From contig JAKLQJ010000119.1 in NCBI GenBank assembly GCA_022013385.1, forward strand, positions 1-36,474: a stretch of 36,474 bases of DNA, read 5' to 3'. The notes under the pieces are model-generated. The model worked only from the letters and a program-made list of their open reading frames with translations, searched no databases and was not told the origin of the DNA. Positions within the stretch are counted from its first letter, which is position 1, and each line of letters begins with the position of its first letter. Source of the DNA: Elusimicrobiota bacterium. Lineage in GTDB: Bacteria > Elusimicrobiota > Elusimicrobia > Elusimicrobiales > UBA9959. Positions 12,901-27,900 of the stretch are shown here, piece by piece. The translations under genes and the position numbers were made by a program.

Positions 12901-15900
12901 ACGGATATCCAGTAAGTGGCGCTTTGAGTAAGTTGAAAACTTGAACCGTCAAACCACAAAGGAGGAGCGTCCAGTTGTCTTATGGCTACTTTAACCTCAT
13001 TATTGCCCCAATTATCCAAAGCCGTACCCGAAATTTGAGAAATAAGCCTTATGCTTCCCGTTGAAGGCTCAATTATTCTTGCCACAGGGGAGCTGGTATC
13101 TATGGTAAAATCAAAAAAAGGCGAAGGAGTGGTTTTTATATTGCCGGCTTTGTCTGTGATTTTTACTTGAAGTTCATAAGCTTTATTTGCTTCCCACTGG
13201 GGAAGCTGAGTGTCCAAATACCAGTATTCGCTGTTTGAATCAAAAATTCCGTCGCCGGCATTTACAATAAGCCAGCTTGAGCCGGCGACCCAATAAGCGC
13301 CGTCCCAATAATAGCTTAGATTCCCTGTGGAAAGAGCTATTTCAACTTTCGTTATTACGCCGATACCCAAATCACTTGCGGTTCCGTCTATTTTAGAAAG
13401 AGGTTTTTCATACGGAGCGTCCGGTTTAATAAGGGTAGAATCCGGAAAATCACCGTCTATATGGAAATATCTCTCAACAAACGGAGACGGCTCGGGTATG
13501 CTCTCATTGTCATTATAACCTCTGACCGCAAGTTTGAATTTATTTGTTCCGGCAGGCCATATACCGCTTATATTTTTGGTCCATGCAAGATTATCGGCGC
13601 CGAAAAATCCGCAAGTTGACTGTCCGATCACATAAGTGTCTTCCGTGCATCCGGCGAGATAGGTGACGGTTGAAATCCAGCCGCCCGGGGTCCAGACCGT
13701 ATCCGGTTCAGAAGCGGTGTTTATTATCCTGACTTGGACGGTGGTAGAGTACAAAGCGGTTCCGGATATCACTGTTAAGTCAGAAGGTTTATAATATGGC
13801 TGTCCGGCAATGGGAACTGCTATGGCGGTGTCAGGCTTTGGAGTTTGCAATTTAAATTGTATCCACGGGCCATTGGCGGGACCTATTTTAGCGGTTTCAT
13901 TTTGAGCCTTATCAACGGCCTTAGCGAATATCCTGTAATTTACGCCGTCTTTTGTCGTAATCCATGTCGGGGTTGAAGCTCCCGATGCCTCCCATTTATC
14001 ATCTGGCAATATGGCCGCATTATAAAACAACTCTGAAGCGGAACTCCAATTGCCCGCATTGCGATCCCAATATCCCAAAGGAGCGTCCGCTTTATAATAA
14101 GAAACCGCGACCATATCAAGCTCGCCGGGAGCCGTATCCGAAGCGCTGCCCGATATTATTGTCAATTCGCTGTCTACCGTACTGCCGTTGGCGGGATAAG
14201 TTACTGTTGATGTCGGAGCCGTAAAATCAGCTTTAATGTTTGTCGCCGTAGAATAGACAAGCTGATAATTGCCCGCTTTATCTCGGCCATAAACATTCAT
14301 CTCGTATTCTTCGCCCGTTTGCCACGGCGTCGTTCCAAATTGCCACCATGTGGCATTGGCGCTTAATGTTCCCGAACTTATGACATCGTTCCACACCTCG
14401 GGAGCGTTTTCAACCGTCCAGCTTGAATCCGATACTCTCCAGTAATGAGCAATCTTCGGACCTGCCAATTGCTTGATTCTGACATACATATTGCCGACCA
14501 TGCCGTTCGGCGTATCATATGAATTGCCTGTTATCTTGCCTGTTTGGCTTATATAGGCATTATTATAAGGGTAGGTTATAGCCGCGGTGGGTCTCTTTAT
14601 ATCATAAACGAAAGTGCACTTCAGGCCATACCCTTCTTCATTGGTAGCGACATCAAAAGCATTGGTCTCTATTGTATATTTCTCGCCGTCTACATAAGCC
14701 GCATCAAGAGTAATATTCTGAACCCAATTGTCTAAAGGCTCTTCTCCGCTGAGAACACTAATATCGCTTTGCCAATTTATACCGTTCCAGTAATAACCGT
14801 TTGACTTTCTAAAATAAAACTTCACTTGATTAACTCCGGAAAGAGCGTCATAGCTTGTGCCTTTTATAGTTATGGGTTTTGCCGAGAGATTAATATGTTC
14901 GCCATCAGCCGGATAAACTACATCAGAGATAGGCATGCCCGTATCAAATTGAAACGACGCGGTTGCATAAGTTATGTCCCAATTGCCAATTTTATCCTCA
15001 GATTTTATCCTAATTCTAAAACTTGCTCCTGTTGTCCATGTGGAATCTTCCACGGCATAAGTCCATGAAGCCGAAGTTGTCCATATAGTCGGCGAAACAC
15101 TAATCCACGGCGCCTCATTTTCGGTTTTACCGGATATAGACCACGCGCCGCTCAAAGACGGGTCATAATACTTGCCCTGTGAATAGTCGAAAATTGTCAT
15201 TTTAATTTCGTTTATCCCGATATTATCCTCGGCCGTGCCGCTTAACTCAGTCAGGGTATTATAAGCGACGGCGCTGGGCACTGAAATAAAAGATGAAGGT
15301 CTCTCATTGTTAAAAACACGCGTAGAATACAGAGTTGAATAATTACCCGCATAATCAAGGACTCGCGCTTCAACCGTATAATCCGTTTTTTCAATAAGAA
15401 TGTTCTTATCTATAGTATAATACCATGAGGTCTGTCCCAATTTTATTGAATCATTCCATGTATCCGGCGCAGCCGCCCAAACACCGGTATCTCCGTTCCA
15501 ATATTTTGTTCCCTCTATGCCGGTCGTGGATATTCTGATATATGTCAATTTATGACCGGCCATATCGGCATTGGCCGTTCCGTATATATTGGTATTTGAG
15601 TTTAAAGACAATTCGGTAGGACTCGTTATCTGAACCGAGGGCGGTGTATCGTCCACTATAAATTTTCTTTTAATGTACGGAGCTATTTCCCAATTGCCGT
15701 CGCCCGTATTGTCGGAAAGCCTTGAATCATCCATAGCCTTTACTTCAAGCGTATATTCTCTATCGTCGGTTGACCAAGCTATATCCTCCAAGTAATACCA
15801 GTTCCATACGGGAGGCGAAGCAGCCAAAGTGTTTGCCTGCCACGCGGTAGCCTCGGTCACCGTATAAGAACTGAATTCCGCTCCGGTCCAATAATATGTA

Positions 15901-18900
15901 TCGCCGCTTAAAAGGTATGAAAGCCTTATAAACGAGTCTTTAACTCCCGCGTATGTATTAGACGGATTCTCAAAAGCCGTTCCCTCAAGTTGCGTTCCGT
16001 TTCCCGTCTGCCCTATATTCGCGGAATTATATCTTCCGCTTATACCGTCTCCGTCGTCCAAAGGCATTGATATGTATGAAACAGGCTTGTCTTTATCAAT
16101 GTATATTGTCATGGAACTAACATTAAGCGCTTGCTCATCTTCCATATTCTCCGCGATATCCAAAGCTCTTACAATAATCCAATATTTGTAATTTGACGCA
16201 AAATCGGCATTCATACCCGTCGGAGAATATGTCCAACTCGTGGCGTCAGGCGAAAGATAACCGTTTATCGCGCCGATATCTATCCAATTCGGATTTGAGC
16301 CTGGGACAATAAAAGACTCTCCGTTATACCAAAAAGGCGCTCCCGCCTGTTTTTGTATAGCTATTTGAACGATTTTATTTTTCCAATCGTCAAACGCGGT
16401 GCCGGATATTGACGGCAGGCTTCTTACCGTCCATGTGGAGGGAATAAGTATTTTTGAAGTCGGAGATGTTCTATCTATTGTAAATATCTTCTCGCCCGCA
16501 ATACCTAAGTTTCCGGCTTTATCATTTGAAAAAAGCTGCGCTATGTATACCTTGTCCGTTTCCCAAGCCTGGCCGCTTGAAAAATAATCGGTTGTATAAG
16601 TGGCTAGATTTCCGGCCACATTAGCCGTTAAATCTGTATAAGGCGGACTTAATGCCGTAAATGTTGACTCTTGCCAATTCCAATATTGCTCAATAAGCTC
16701 TCTTTTGACTCTAAAATATACATTTTGCAAAACTCCCGGAGATATGTCGCTGACATTGCCTTTAAGCTGGACAAGCGATTTAATATAATCCGCGGCCGGA
16801 ACGGTTATGGCAACAACAGGAGCGCTTGAGTCTATTATGAATTTTTTGCCCGCGCCCTCAGTATATTCTTCATAAAGGTCAGGTACGGTATCCTCATTAA
16901 TGCCTTTTGACGCGATTTTGTATTGTCTATTGCCGTTCCACTGAGCAGAAAGCAGGGAAAAGCTCCAATTGGTCCCGTCAAAACTATTAACCCCCACAAA
17001 ATCATTGAATGTATTTGTTGAAACCCATATACTGCCATTCCATGCCAAATTATCATTACCCGTCAATTCCCCTAAATCCGGGCCAAAATCAATGATTTTT
17101 AATTGAACGGTGGTTGAATGAACCGCGGTGCCCGCTATACCGGGAATCGCTGTAAGCCTCCAATGCGGCACACTGGTGTCGGGAGTGGCAATTAAAGAAA
17201 TCGGCGAAGGTGTTTGCAAAATAAATTTGATATAAGACGAAGCTGCCGCCGGCGCGCCGGGTTTTACCACCTCATTGCCGGCTTGATCCACACCCTTCGC
17301 AAATATTTCATAATCAATACCGCTTGTGCTTGTTTCCCATGTAGGAGTTGAAGCTCCTGTGGCTTCCCATTTATCATCTGGCAGTATATCGGCATCATAA
17401 AATAAAGCCGTATCGGAATCCCATGCGCCCGTAATTCTGTTCCAATATTTCCCATTGCAAGCGCCGGAAACGCAACGATAGGACAATTGAACCTTGTCTA
17501 AAACACCTGGCAATAGATCGGAAGCGGAACCTGAGATAATAGTTAAATCCGTTTGAACGATATCGCCGTGTCCCGGATAAGTTATGGTTGAAGTAGGCGC
17601 TGTAAAATCAGCGGTGATACCTGTCACTGTTGAATAAACCGTATCATAATTATTCGCTTTGTCTTTGACATACGAATTCATTTCATAAGTTTCGCCGGTT
17701 TGCCACGGCGTTGTTCCCAATTGCCACCATGTGGCATTGGCGCTTAATGTTCCCGAACTTATTACATCGTTCCACACCTCGGGAGCGCCTTCAACCGTCC
17801 AGCTTGAATCCGAAACCCGCCAATAGCGACCTTCATTGGGTCCAAACGATTGTTTAATTCTGATATAGGCATTTTCCACCATTCCGTTAGGCTTATCATA
17901 GGAATCGCCTGTTATTTTGCCTGTCTGACTTATGTAACCGTTATTGTATGGATAAGTTATAGCTCCCGTCGGCTTTGATATATCATAAACAAATGCGCAT
18001 TTAAGCCCATAGCCTCCCTCTTCCTCATTTGTAGCAATATCCGTCGCCATGGTTTCTATCGTATACTTCTCACTGTCAACATAAGTTTCCGCCCTGTTGA
18101 GCAATTCTGACCAAGGGTTCGTATTGTCCGCGAGTAAGTATACAGGAACGCTTTGCCAAGCTAAACCATTCCAATAATCGCCGTTTGATTTTTTAAGATA
18201 GAACTTTACATCAGTTACCCCCGAACCGAAATCCGAGCTTGTTCCCGTTACCGTTATGTCCCTGTCAGACAAATTAAGATAAGAACCGTCGACGGGATAA
18301 GTTACAGTTGAAACAGGGGCATGAGTATCAAATTGAAAAGTGGCGGTGTCATAAAGGATATCCCAGTTTCCGGCTTTGTCTTGGGATTTTATTCTGATTC
18401 TGAAATTAGCTCCGCTGGTCCATGTTGAATCCTCTATGTCATAAGTCCATGAAGCCGACGATTCATATATCAATGTTTGCGGACTAATCCACGGAGCATC
18501 GTCAATACTATTGCAACCCGCCGTAAACCATGGATCCGGAGTATATGAGGGGTCATAACATTTGCTTTGGTCATAATTTCTTATGCTTATCCGAATTCCG
18601 CTTATTCCGATATTATCTTCGGCCGTTCCGCTTAATTCGAGCAGGGTATTATAAGCCACAGCGCTTGGAACCGATATTTTGCTTTGCGGCCTTTGGTTTA
18701 AAAATGTCCTCGTGGAATATAGAGTTGAATAATTACCGGCATAATCAAGAGCTTGCGCTTCGACCGTATAAACCGTATTTTCAATCAAAATGCTCGGATC
18801 CACAGTATAATACCATGAGGTTGAGCCCAATTTTATTGTGTCATTCCAAGTTCCGGCCGAAGTAACCCAAGCGCCGGCGCTGTCATCCCAATAATGCTTG

Positions 18901-21900
18901 ACTGTAGTACCTGTTGAAATTCTAATTTTAGCCAAATCAAATCCGGATATATTCGCATCCGCCGTTCCGTATATATTGGTGTTTGAATTCAAAGACAATT
19001 CGGTCGGACTTGTTATCTGAACCGAAGGCGGTGTATTGTCCACCATAAAATTATGGGTGATAAAAGGCTCTGTTTCCCAATTACCCTCGCCTATGCCGTC
19101 GGAAAGGCGGGATTTATCCATTGATTTGACTTCAAGCTTATAAGGCCTGTCACCCGACGGCCATATTATGTCCGCGGTATAAAGCCAATTCCATATAGGC
19201 GCGCTACCCGAAACCGAAGCGGGTTGCCATGCATTATCATAGGCCGCCGTGCCCGAACTAAAACCGATGCCTGTCCAATAATATGTGTCGCCGCTTAAAA
19301 GATATGAAAGCCGCGTCTTATTGGGATTGTCCGCGCCCGAATTATTAGCCGAATAGTCATTGTCCGTAACTGTTCCCTTAAATCTGGTATCCGGAATGCC
19401 CGATTTGCCGATATTCGCCGGATTATATCTGCCGCTTATGCCGTCGGCGTCGTCAGCCGGCAATGTAATGATTGTATCCGGCGCCGCCTTATCCACATAA
19501 ATTACCATCGACGAGCTATCTACTATAAAATCAGTCTGAACATTGCCTGCAATATCGGTTGAACGCGTCAAAATAAGATATTTCAGCCCGCCAGAAAAAT
19601 TATCATTCATATTCGCCGGCGCGTATATCCAGCTGGTCGCGTCCGGCGAAAGGAAACCGTTTCCTGCATTTATGTCAATCCAGCGAATGTCTCCTTCATT
19701 AAAACTCACGCCGTTATACCATAATTGCGGGTCGCCCCATTGTTGAATGGCTATCTGCACGCTTTCGTTTTTATGGTCGTCACTTACCGTTCCGGATATC
19801 AACGGAATAGAATTTATGCCCGTAATGCCATTAGGCGGAACAAGTATTTTTGATACCGGCGATGTTCTATCCACCGTAAATGTCTTCTCGCCCGCCCAGC
19901 TTGAATTGCCGGCTTTGTCATTTGAAAAAAATTGCGCTATATATGTCTTGTCCGTTTCCCAAGCCTGGCCGCTTGAAAAATAATCGGTTGTATAAGTGGC
20001 TAGATTTCCGGCCACATTGGCCGTTAAACTAGTATAAGGCGGACTTAAAGCCGTAAATGTTGATTCTTGCCAGTTCCAATATTGCTCAATAAGCTCTCTT
20101 TTGACTCTGAAATATGTATTTTGCAAAACTCCCGGCGATATGTCGCTGACATTGCCTTCAAGCTGGACAAGCGATTTAATATAATCCGCGGCCGGAACGG
20201 TTATAGCAACAATAGGAGCGCTTGAGTCTATTATGAATTTTTCGCCTGTTCCCTCAGTATATTCTTCAGGAAGGTCAGGCTCGGGATCTTCATTAATACC
20301 TTTTGATGCAACTTTGTATTGTCTATTGCCGTTCCACTGAGCAGGCGATAAGGAAAAATTCCAGTTGAGCCCGTCAAAACTATTAACCCCCACAAAATTA
20401 TTGAATGTGTTTGTCGAAACCCATGCTCCTCCATCCCAACATAAATTATCACTACCCGTCAATTCCCCTAAATCCGGGCCAAAATCAATGATTTTTAATT
20501 GAACGGTGGTTGAATGAACCGCTGTGCCCGATATGCTGGGAATCGTGGCAAGCCTCCAATGCGGCTCGCTGATATCGGGAACGGCAATTAAAGAAATCGG
20601 CTGAGGCGTTGTTAATGTAAATCCAATGTGCGAGGAATTTGCCGCCGGAGCGCCCGGTTTTGCAACCTCATTGCCGGCCAGATCCATGCCTTTAGCGAAA
20701 ATACGGTAATTTATTCCCGCTACAGATGTAATCCATGTGGGCGTTGAAGCGCCTGTAGCTTCCCATTTATCATTCGGCAATATGGCCGCGTCATAAAATA
20801 TTTCAGTATCCGAACTCCATAAGCCGGTATTTCTGTCCCAGTATTTTCCGCTACAAACGCCGGAACCGCAATAATAAGATAATCTGACCTTGTCTAAAAC
20901 ACCGGGCGGTAAATCGGAAGCCGAACCTGAAATAACCGTCAATTCAACTTGAATAATCTGCCCATTGGCAGGATATGTCACGGTTGAAGTCGGCGAAGTA
21001 AAGTCAGCTTTAATATTCGTTGCTGTGGAATAAATAAGCTGATGATTATCCGCCTTATCCTTGGCATAGGCGTTTATTTCATAAACTTCGCCCGTTTGCC
21101 ACGGCGTCGTTCCCAATTGCCACCATGTGGCATTGGCGCTTAATGTTCCCGAACTTATCACATCGTTCCAGACCTCGGGAGCGCCTTCAACCGTCCAGCT
21201 TGAATCCGAAACCCGCCAATAATGATCTTCTTTTGGGCCAAATGATTGCTTAATTCTGATATAGGCATTTTCTACCATTCCGTTTGGCTTATCATAGGAA
21301 TCGCCCGTGATTTTACCGGTCCGGCTTATATATCCGTTATTATAGGGGTAGGCTATTGATGAAGTCGGTTTTGATATATCATAGACAAACTCCGAATCCC
21401 TGATATCCGCGTTTCCCAAACCGTTTTCCTCTTGATTTGTCGCCGCGTCATAAGCCTTTGACACCAATTTATACAAATGTCCGTCTTCCCAGGTCGGTTT
21501 GCCATAATCCTGTCCTAACCAGTACCAATCATCCGCTATCATAGCCGTGAACAGCCATATTTCGCTGCCCGTCCATCCCACGCCGTTCCAATAAGCCGCT
21601 CCCTGAGTTAAGTCCCGCAAATATAATTTGACTTGCGCAACTCCTGAACCTGCGCTGGGGTCAAAGGAAGTGCCGGTAATTGAGTCGGTTGAAATTGAAG
21701 CATAATGAGTTCCGTCAACGGGGAAAACGACGGCGGTTTCAGGATTGGTATTGTCAAATTTAAAAGTTTTCGTTGAATAAACCGCGTCATAATTGTCAAC
21801 ATAATCTCTTGACCTTGCCTCTATTCTGTAAGTATACCCGGATACCCATGGTTGCGAAGTAAAGGAATAAGAAAAAGTTCCGCTTGACTGAGCTCCGCCC

Positions 21901-24900
21901 GCCCATGAAAATGCTGTGGTTGAAAAATAGGTATTCGGGTCGCAAGGGGACTCGCAAGTTTCCCAAGCGCCGTTGATAAAATCCCAATACCCCGCTCCTA
22001 TCGGAGTAAACACTCTTATTTTTACCGTCTGTTCGGTATCCGCTGTATGAAGCTTTCTATTGTCTTTGGCGGTGCCGCTTATTAGAGGCAGAGAATTGTA
22101 CTGCGCCGCGGAAGGCAATTGAATCAGTGTCGTCGGATTTTCATTATCTATCCAAAACGCCGCCTGCGGGGACGCGGCTCCTTGATTTGCCCCTGATTCG
22201 GCGCTGTCCTTGCTTCTGATATTGACATAATATTTGTAGCCGCTATTCCATGCTCCGGACATATTTTTGGTTAATGTCGCCGTAGTCCCCAAAACCGTAA
22301 AATCGTCCACTGAAAACCAGACATTCGCGTCATAGCTTATCCATTGCGTTCCGTCCCATGTCCCGTCGGGAATATCGTCGCCGTTTATATCTCTGTGAAG
22401 GCGCGCCTGTCCGTCCGCCGGAATTGTGTATTCATCATAAGAAGTGCCTGTAATGGACGCCACATCGGAATAAGTTTCGCCGTCAACAGGATATGTTATT
22501 TGCGAAACCGGCCCCTGATTATCGCATAAAAAGGTTTTGCCTTGATAAGCGGCGGTTTCCGCATTCCCGCCTTTATCTGCCGCTATGGAAGTGATATAGT
22601 ATTCTTCGGCGTATGTCCAATCTATATTTGATTCCGTATATGTCCATGATGACTCGTCAATAGCTGCCGCGTTCCAGACCTCGGTTTCGATTGTGTCCCA
22701 TAAATCCGTGGAACCGTTCCAGTATTTTGTCGTTCCGCCGTCAAGCCATTTTATAGCGACTTTTACGCTTTGCAAACCGGCCGGCCCCGCATCTTCGGCG
22801 GTTCCTTCAATAACGGACAAATTACTGTGCTTGGTATTATTCAAGGGAGCGGTAACTCTGGATTCAGGAGGCGAAATATCCACGATATACATACTGCCTT
22901 TATGAGGAACCTCTATATACGAAGCGCTGACAAATTGTCTTTTGCTGCGTATTATGTATTCCCCTGTCGTCCATGTAATGCTTGAAGCGTCAAAGGTAAA
23001 GGGCCGGTATTCCCCCTCATCGCCGCCTAAAACGGCATCATTCCATACTTCTCCTCCCGAACCCCATCCTCCGATTCCTCCGCCCAATGACTGGTCCCAA
23101 TATTCTTCAAGCGTTTTATTGTAAACACTGACTTTCACCCAATTAGTCCCACCAGTATAGTCCGACCATGCCCTTCCGATAATTGAGATTGTGCCGGAAC
23201 TTATTTCGCCGTGATAAGGAGTATCTACTATGGACCACGGACGATCGCCTGCCGAGTAAAAAGTTTCTCCCGCTCCCGCTATTTCGTCTTTTATCTGAGT
23301 GGAACATCTCGCTTTTATCGTGGCATAATAAAAAAGGCTATATGAACCAACAGTGCCCGGCATATCGGTTCCGTCATAACGCCAATAAACAGGTCCCACT
23401 GCAGCCGTTATGCCTATATCTTTCCAATAATCCGCTTCATTGCCGGTTACCCAAGAGCCGGCCCAATTCCAGTAGTATAAAGGCGCTCCTTCCCGAATGA
23501 TGAGTATTTCAACCTTATCAACTTCAGCTTCTCCCGCTGTAGATTTTCCTTGAACTACTGAAGGCGTAAAATAGTCATAAGCCGGTAAATTAACGGCATA
23601 AGGGGTATAAATTTCAGTTTGCGGGGCATTGGCGTCATATGTAAAAGTTGCCGAGGATATAAAAGTGTCTCCCAGATTTTCCTGAGCATTGCCGGCCGAG
23701 TCAACAGCTTTTGCCCTTACTATATAAGATTTTAGATTTTCCCAAGCCGGCACATCATAGTAATTCCAAGCGGCCAAAACGCCGGTCGCGGCGCTTTTGT
23801 TTATCAAAGTTTCGGTTGCGTCAAGCCAATATTCGACGGCTCCCCAGCCTGTGGCCGGGCCTTCCCAATATAAATATGAGCCGAAATTTTGCCTTATTGA
23901 AACTTTAACCGATTCCTCATCCAGTTCGGAACCCGGATAATAATCTTTGTACAAGCCTTGTATTTCATCCAAAGCGCTCAATTCCGACCCATCAACAGGT
24001 TGAGTAATGGTGGCTGTTGGATAACGAATGTCATAATCAAATATATTTGTCGCCAAAATAGTTTGAACATTGCCGGCGGAGTCGGTGGCTTTGGATTGAA
24101 TTTCATACCGATGCCCGTCAATCACATTCGGAACGGAATATGTCCACGGAGTGGCTAAAGTTTCGGGACTGATTACATTTACCGGTATCCATATGGCGGA
24201 AGCGCTTTCTAACCAGCCGGCGCCGTTCCAGTAAGTGGTCGGCCACTCTAATTCGCCTTTAATACCCAAATCCCTTATCCAAACCGACACACCGTCGGCG
24301 GGTATACCCGATAAATCATCATCACTCTGACCTTGAATTAAACTTAATCCGCTTGCATTATAAGCGCCGCCGTTTTCGGGCAACGAGACACTGCTGTTCG
24401 GATTTAACATATCCACAATAAAGCTCGAGGTGGTAATATTGGTCTGCCAGCGACCGACATCGTCCTTTGCCCTCGCGCTTAATTCATATTTTCCGGAAGT
24501 CCAATTCACGCCCTTATGAGACCAGTTAAGCGCGGTCACCGATAAATTTTTAAGGTCATCGGAACTAATCCATAAATCGTATCCCTCATCATCGTGCCAA
24601 AACACGCCGTCCCAATACATATAAGGCGGACTAAACCCCGTGGAGGTTGATTTTTTTAAACAGATTTCAATAAGGTCCAGACCCTTATTATCAAAAGCTG
24701 TGCCGTAAATATCCCATGAACCGCCATAAATCCCGCTATCGGCGGGGGAGGTCGCAATGGCTACAGGCGGCTGTAAATCTATCGTAAACCTAACTCTTGG
24801 ATTATCAGGATTGGACAGGCTATTATCTTCTTGATTCCCTGCCTTATCAGTTGCCCTGTATCTGATTTCATAATCATAGTTGTTGAGCCAGCCTGTTGAA

Positions 24901-27900
24901 GGAATTATCGCCCAATCGTGTTCCCAGCGGAAATCTGTTCCGTTAAAACTCTCTCCTCCAAGACTGACATTTAAGGGAGTTTCCGCTCCCCAGCCCGAGC
25001 CTGTGAAATAATTGCCGCTTTGCTCATTGTAAATTGATATTTCGGTTTTATCCAAGGATGTGCCGACGGGGCCAAAATGAGAACTATCCCATGCCGTTCC
25101 GGATATTTCGCCAAGCCCGGCTAAAAGCGCTCCGTCGCTAACATTGGTTACCGTTGAAGTCGGTTTATCCGTATCGTACCAGAACATCGGCTGCGCGCTG
25201 TATCCGACATTTGGCGCTGGTATTGACGCATCCGTTCCTTTGACATAAAGCGCGTATTTCCTTCCGCTAACAAAAGCCGAAGCCGAAACTTTTAATCTCC
25301 AAAAACCCTGAGCATAAATATCGGCTATATTCCAGACTTCGCCCTCTTGCCATAACTTAGTCCCTTCATTCCAATAGGTGGTTCCCTGCGCAAGGTCGCG
25401 CAAACGCGCTTCAACTATGGATGCATCGACGGCTATGGTTCCTTGCATCGTTGTTTGGGGCCATAAAGGAGCCGAAATATATTCTAAAGATCCGGGAACA
25501 TTCACAATAGGCGCGGGAGCGGCAGTATCATATGTGAAAGTGATGGTGGTGAAATTGGTTTCATATCTCAACATATCTTTGGCCCGCGCATTTATATCGT
25601 ACTGCGTGGGAGGATTCCCTGTCCAATTGAAATTATCGGTATATGTCCAATCAGTGGTTCTCTGCCCCAGACTTCCCAAATCAATCCATGCATTGCTGGC
25701 ATAAAATATTGTAAAGTCATCGGCTGAATCATTCCAATACAGGTTGTCGGAATCCCTCTTTATTCTTATAGCCAAAGAATCAAGCCTGACAGTGTCCGAA
25801 GCAGTGCCGGTAATTTCGGTTAAAGACGAGTAATTGTTTCCGCTCTCAGGCTCGCTTATTCCGCTTGTCGGGCTTAAATAATCTACCCAGAATGTTACAG
25901 GGTTCCCGCCGGGATAGGCTTCTATTAAGGCTGATTGATCCCACGCGCTTGTCTGCGCATAATATGAAACATTATCCGACAGTCCCGAATTTACATTTAT
26001 ATACCACGGGTCCACACTTGTGGCGGTGTTCTCTTTCTCGCTGCTTATAAAACTATTGTCTGTGGCTGACCACCAATAATTATCGCTGTTTCGCCGTATC
26101 TTTACTTTTACCGCTGTTACTTCGCTCCCGGAATCGGAGCTTGTTCCGCTTATCGCATACGGAGCCTCATCCGATATATACTCGGCGCTCGGCGCCGTTA
26201 CGCTTGATACCGGTATTTGATTGTCAAATCTGAATGCCCTTGTGGAATACACATTGACATAATTTAATGCCTTATCTTGCGCCCTGACATTTATTTCATA
26301 ATCGGACCCGCTTATAAAACTTATTCCGCCGGGCGTCCCTGTTGAAAACCAGCTTGAATATAATGGCGTTACTGTTGACGACACCACAAACCACGCCGCT
26401 TCTTGTCCGGATATGTCATAATCACCCGTCCCTAAATTCCAATACGCATTGGCTGAGACATTTTTGACTCGCATTTGCACTTCTTTTATCTCGCCTAATC
26501 CGTTAGTATCGGCCGATGTCCCTCTTATGTACTCAAGCGAGGTTATATACGCGCTTGACGGCACCGTCGTTATCGCTACGGGCAACTGCGTGTCATATAT
26601 AAATTCCTGCGTTACTACTGTGGATGTGTTCCTTGACACATCCATACTCCGCGCTTCCACTCTGTACTTTGTGTTCGTTACCCAGCTCGGCGTTGAACTG
26701 CCGGTTAATGTCCATGCCGGCGGCCCGGCGCTATTGTCTAGCCAAACCCTGCCCGTTGAATCAAATCCTCCTCCGTCCCACCAAAATCCTAAAGGCGGAT
26801 TCCGCTGTATCGCTATTTGCGCTTTCAACATCCCCGATGTATACGGCCCTATGCTGTCTTCATCTTGCGCCGTCCCGTCTATCTGCCCCAATCCATTCAA
26901 AAAACTCGCGCCGGGATTATCTAAAGCTACTGTGGGCGCTTCCAAGTCATAGTAGAAGTAATTGGTGGCATATACGCTTAAATTTCCGCCCATATCATAT
27001 GCCCGCGCCTCTACCCGATATTTATATCCGTCTGTAAGCGGCGGCAGTTCCACTTGCCAGCCGCCGGCTCCCGCTCCCGCATAATGCCAACTGCTTATGT
27101 TTAGTTCCCAGCCTGTTGTGTGCCAGTACGAACTTGTGTTTACTTCATATATTCGCGCCTCTGCTTTCTCTATGTTCTGCGCGTCCGAACTTGTTCCGCT
27201 TATCCCGCTTAAATAATAACCGCTCTCAGCGCTGTTTTTTCCGTAGTAACGGTTATTAACCGGATTGATTATCCCCACTATCGGCTTGATAGTATCGTAT
27301 ACGAAAGTTATTGTTGAATATTCGACTGTCCAATTGTTCGCTTTATCCCGGCACTTTGCCACGAGCTGATATGTCGTCTGATCGATTAATCCGCTTAATC
27401 CTGTCCAGCTCCAACTGCTTATCCATACATTGTTGGCTTGATTATCCTCGCTTACCAATACCCAGCCTCCCGCGCTATATGAGGATACTTTTATTAGCGC
27501 CTCTTTCAATCCCGATATTGCCGCCGCCGCTGTCCCGGCTATAGCGGGAGTATAACTCAATACCGCGGCGGCTGTGGGCGATGTTATGGAAAGTAACGGA
27601 GGACTGCTATCCACTATGAAATTATGGATGAGAAAAGGCTCTGTTTCCCAATTGCCTGCGCCGGTATCATCCGAAAGACGGGACTTATCCCCTGATTTCA
27701 CTTCAAGCCTATAAGGCCTGTCCCCTGAAGGCCATATTATGTCCGTAGTATACATCCAAATTAAAGGCGGCGTGCCGGTAAAAACGGATGCCGTCCGCCA
27801 AGCATCGGCCTCAGCCGCCGCGCCGGAACTAAAAATCACACCCATCCAATAGTATGTGTCCCCGCTTAAAAGATATGAAAACCTTATTCTGTTGGTGGCA

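Noticed and set aside
16835-20452. Paralogous minus-strand ORFs at 16835-17056 and 20231-20452 as a duplicated small gene
   Set aside because: They are out-of-frame readings of the duplicated superblock (exact 3396-bp offset), not independent genes.
26449-27037. Overlapping plus-strand ORFs of 167 and 137 aa as possible real genes
   Set aside because: They overlap each other in different frames and lie opposite well-formed Ig-like repeats; best explained by local composition.
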